Shown here: positions 63,883 to 64,000 of the stretch, one piece after another | How the letters are laid out: every line of letters starts with the position of its first letter | Position numbering within the stretch: the first letter of the stretch is position 1 | DNA from: an uncultured Jannaschia sp. | GTDB lineage: Bacteria > Pseudomonadota > Alphaproteobacteria > Rhodobacterales > Rhodobacteraceae | Assembly: GCA_947494145.1 (NCBI GenBank) | Contig: CANLTZ010000010.1 | Span: 62,001 to 126,000, forward strand | DNA length: 64,000 nucleotides | Direction of reading: 5' to 3' | Made by a program: the position numbers and the translations under genes | The notes under the pieces: model-generated | Seen by the model: only the letters and a program-made list of their open reading frames with translations | Told to the model about the DNA's origin: nothing | Databases searched by the model: none

Positions 63883-64000
63883 TCAATCCCGCCCGATCAG
63901 ACCCAGATCATAGGGCGTCGTCTGATAGATCTGATTGATCCAGTTGCCATAAAGAAGATGTCCATGGCTGCGCCAGCGATTGAGCGGCGGGCGCGACGGG
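63883..64000 (-). CDS. metA: Homoserine O-acyltransferase, C-terminal end
   Basis: The last 39 codons of a gene entering from the right. The readable end ([20 protein letters not shown] then [12 protein letters not shown]) closely matches the C terminus of MetA, which transfers succinyl or acetyl groups to homoserine in methionine synthesis. The catalytic residues lie outside the window. The succinyl or acetyl specificity cannot be judged from here. Confidence 0.85.
   Translation of the reverse strand, partial: PSRPPLNRWRSHGHLLYGNWINQIYQTTPYDLGLIGRD

Overview
The window looks like chromosomal DNA of a marine Rhodobacteraceae (Roseobacter-group) alphaproteobacterium. GC is high and codons are strongly G/C-biased. 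Gene content fits: a HemA-type 5-aminolevulinate synthase, a BCCT osmolyte carrier, a large FadB-type beta-oxidation enzyme, PPK2, a RodZ-like gene beside ispG, and many small intergenic hairpin repeats. All names come from reading motifs; no database search was made.

Layout. 1-5.1 kb (minus strand): the end of an unidentified gene, a ligase-associated exonuclease, an orphan FliG, a small secreted protein, ArgC and an NTF2-like protein. 5.3-11.1 kb: a sugar-type ABC importer (binding protein and two permeases, no ATPase gene) with a BCCT carrier placed between its parts. 11.3-14.3 kb: YmdB-like phosphoesterase, SLC13/RCK transporter and a lipoprotein. 14.5-19 kb: a possible surface-glycan locus with two glycosyltransferases and a divergent alpha/beta-fold protein. 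19-23.1 kb: an accessory-looking patch beginning with two abutting tRNA-type genes, followed by an operon of NrtR-like Nudix regulator, SPFH coiled-coil protein and divergent NAD-kinase-like protein, then a lone Imm21-like immunity gene. 23.1-28 kb: an acyl-CoA ligase coupled to a membrane protein resembling an inactive M48 protease, a DMT transporter, a sulfotransferase and a Hint-domain protein.

28.3-38.7 kb: a gene broken by two small mobile-looking repeats, then a fatty-acid oxidation cluster (FadB, NTF2-like, thiolase, YidD with a cysteine-rich tail, GST, acyl-CoA dehydrogenase, two MerR regulators with a nested palindromic operator, two hotdog thioesterases). 38.9-45.2 kb: MATE exporter, a decayed formylglycine-generating-enzyme-like gene, pyrD, a DUF952 gene, a periplasmic 5'-nucleotidase and an SRAP protein. 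45.9-64 kb: mostly housekeeping (thrS, guaB, ispG, rodZ-like, hemA, M20 peptidase, TetR/PPK2, hydrolase, end of metA), with a large duplicated acidic repeat protein of unknown function at 48-49.9 kb.

Most notable is a family of TA-flanked palindromic elements. Five copies are about 110 bp and are built as two hairpins; one 47-bp copy is a single hairpin. Two full copies lie inside one gene, and conceptual excision of one copy plus a TA duplication restores a sensible reading frame. Two more abut stop codons. The second notable unit is the Nudix-SPFH-NAD-kinase-like operon with a perfect 14-bp palindrome just upstream. A second repeat family, hairpins followed by a T-rich GGATATTTTTGCCAGGAAG-type motif, sits at gene ends and probably terminates transcription.
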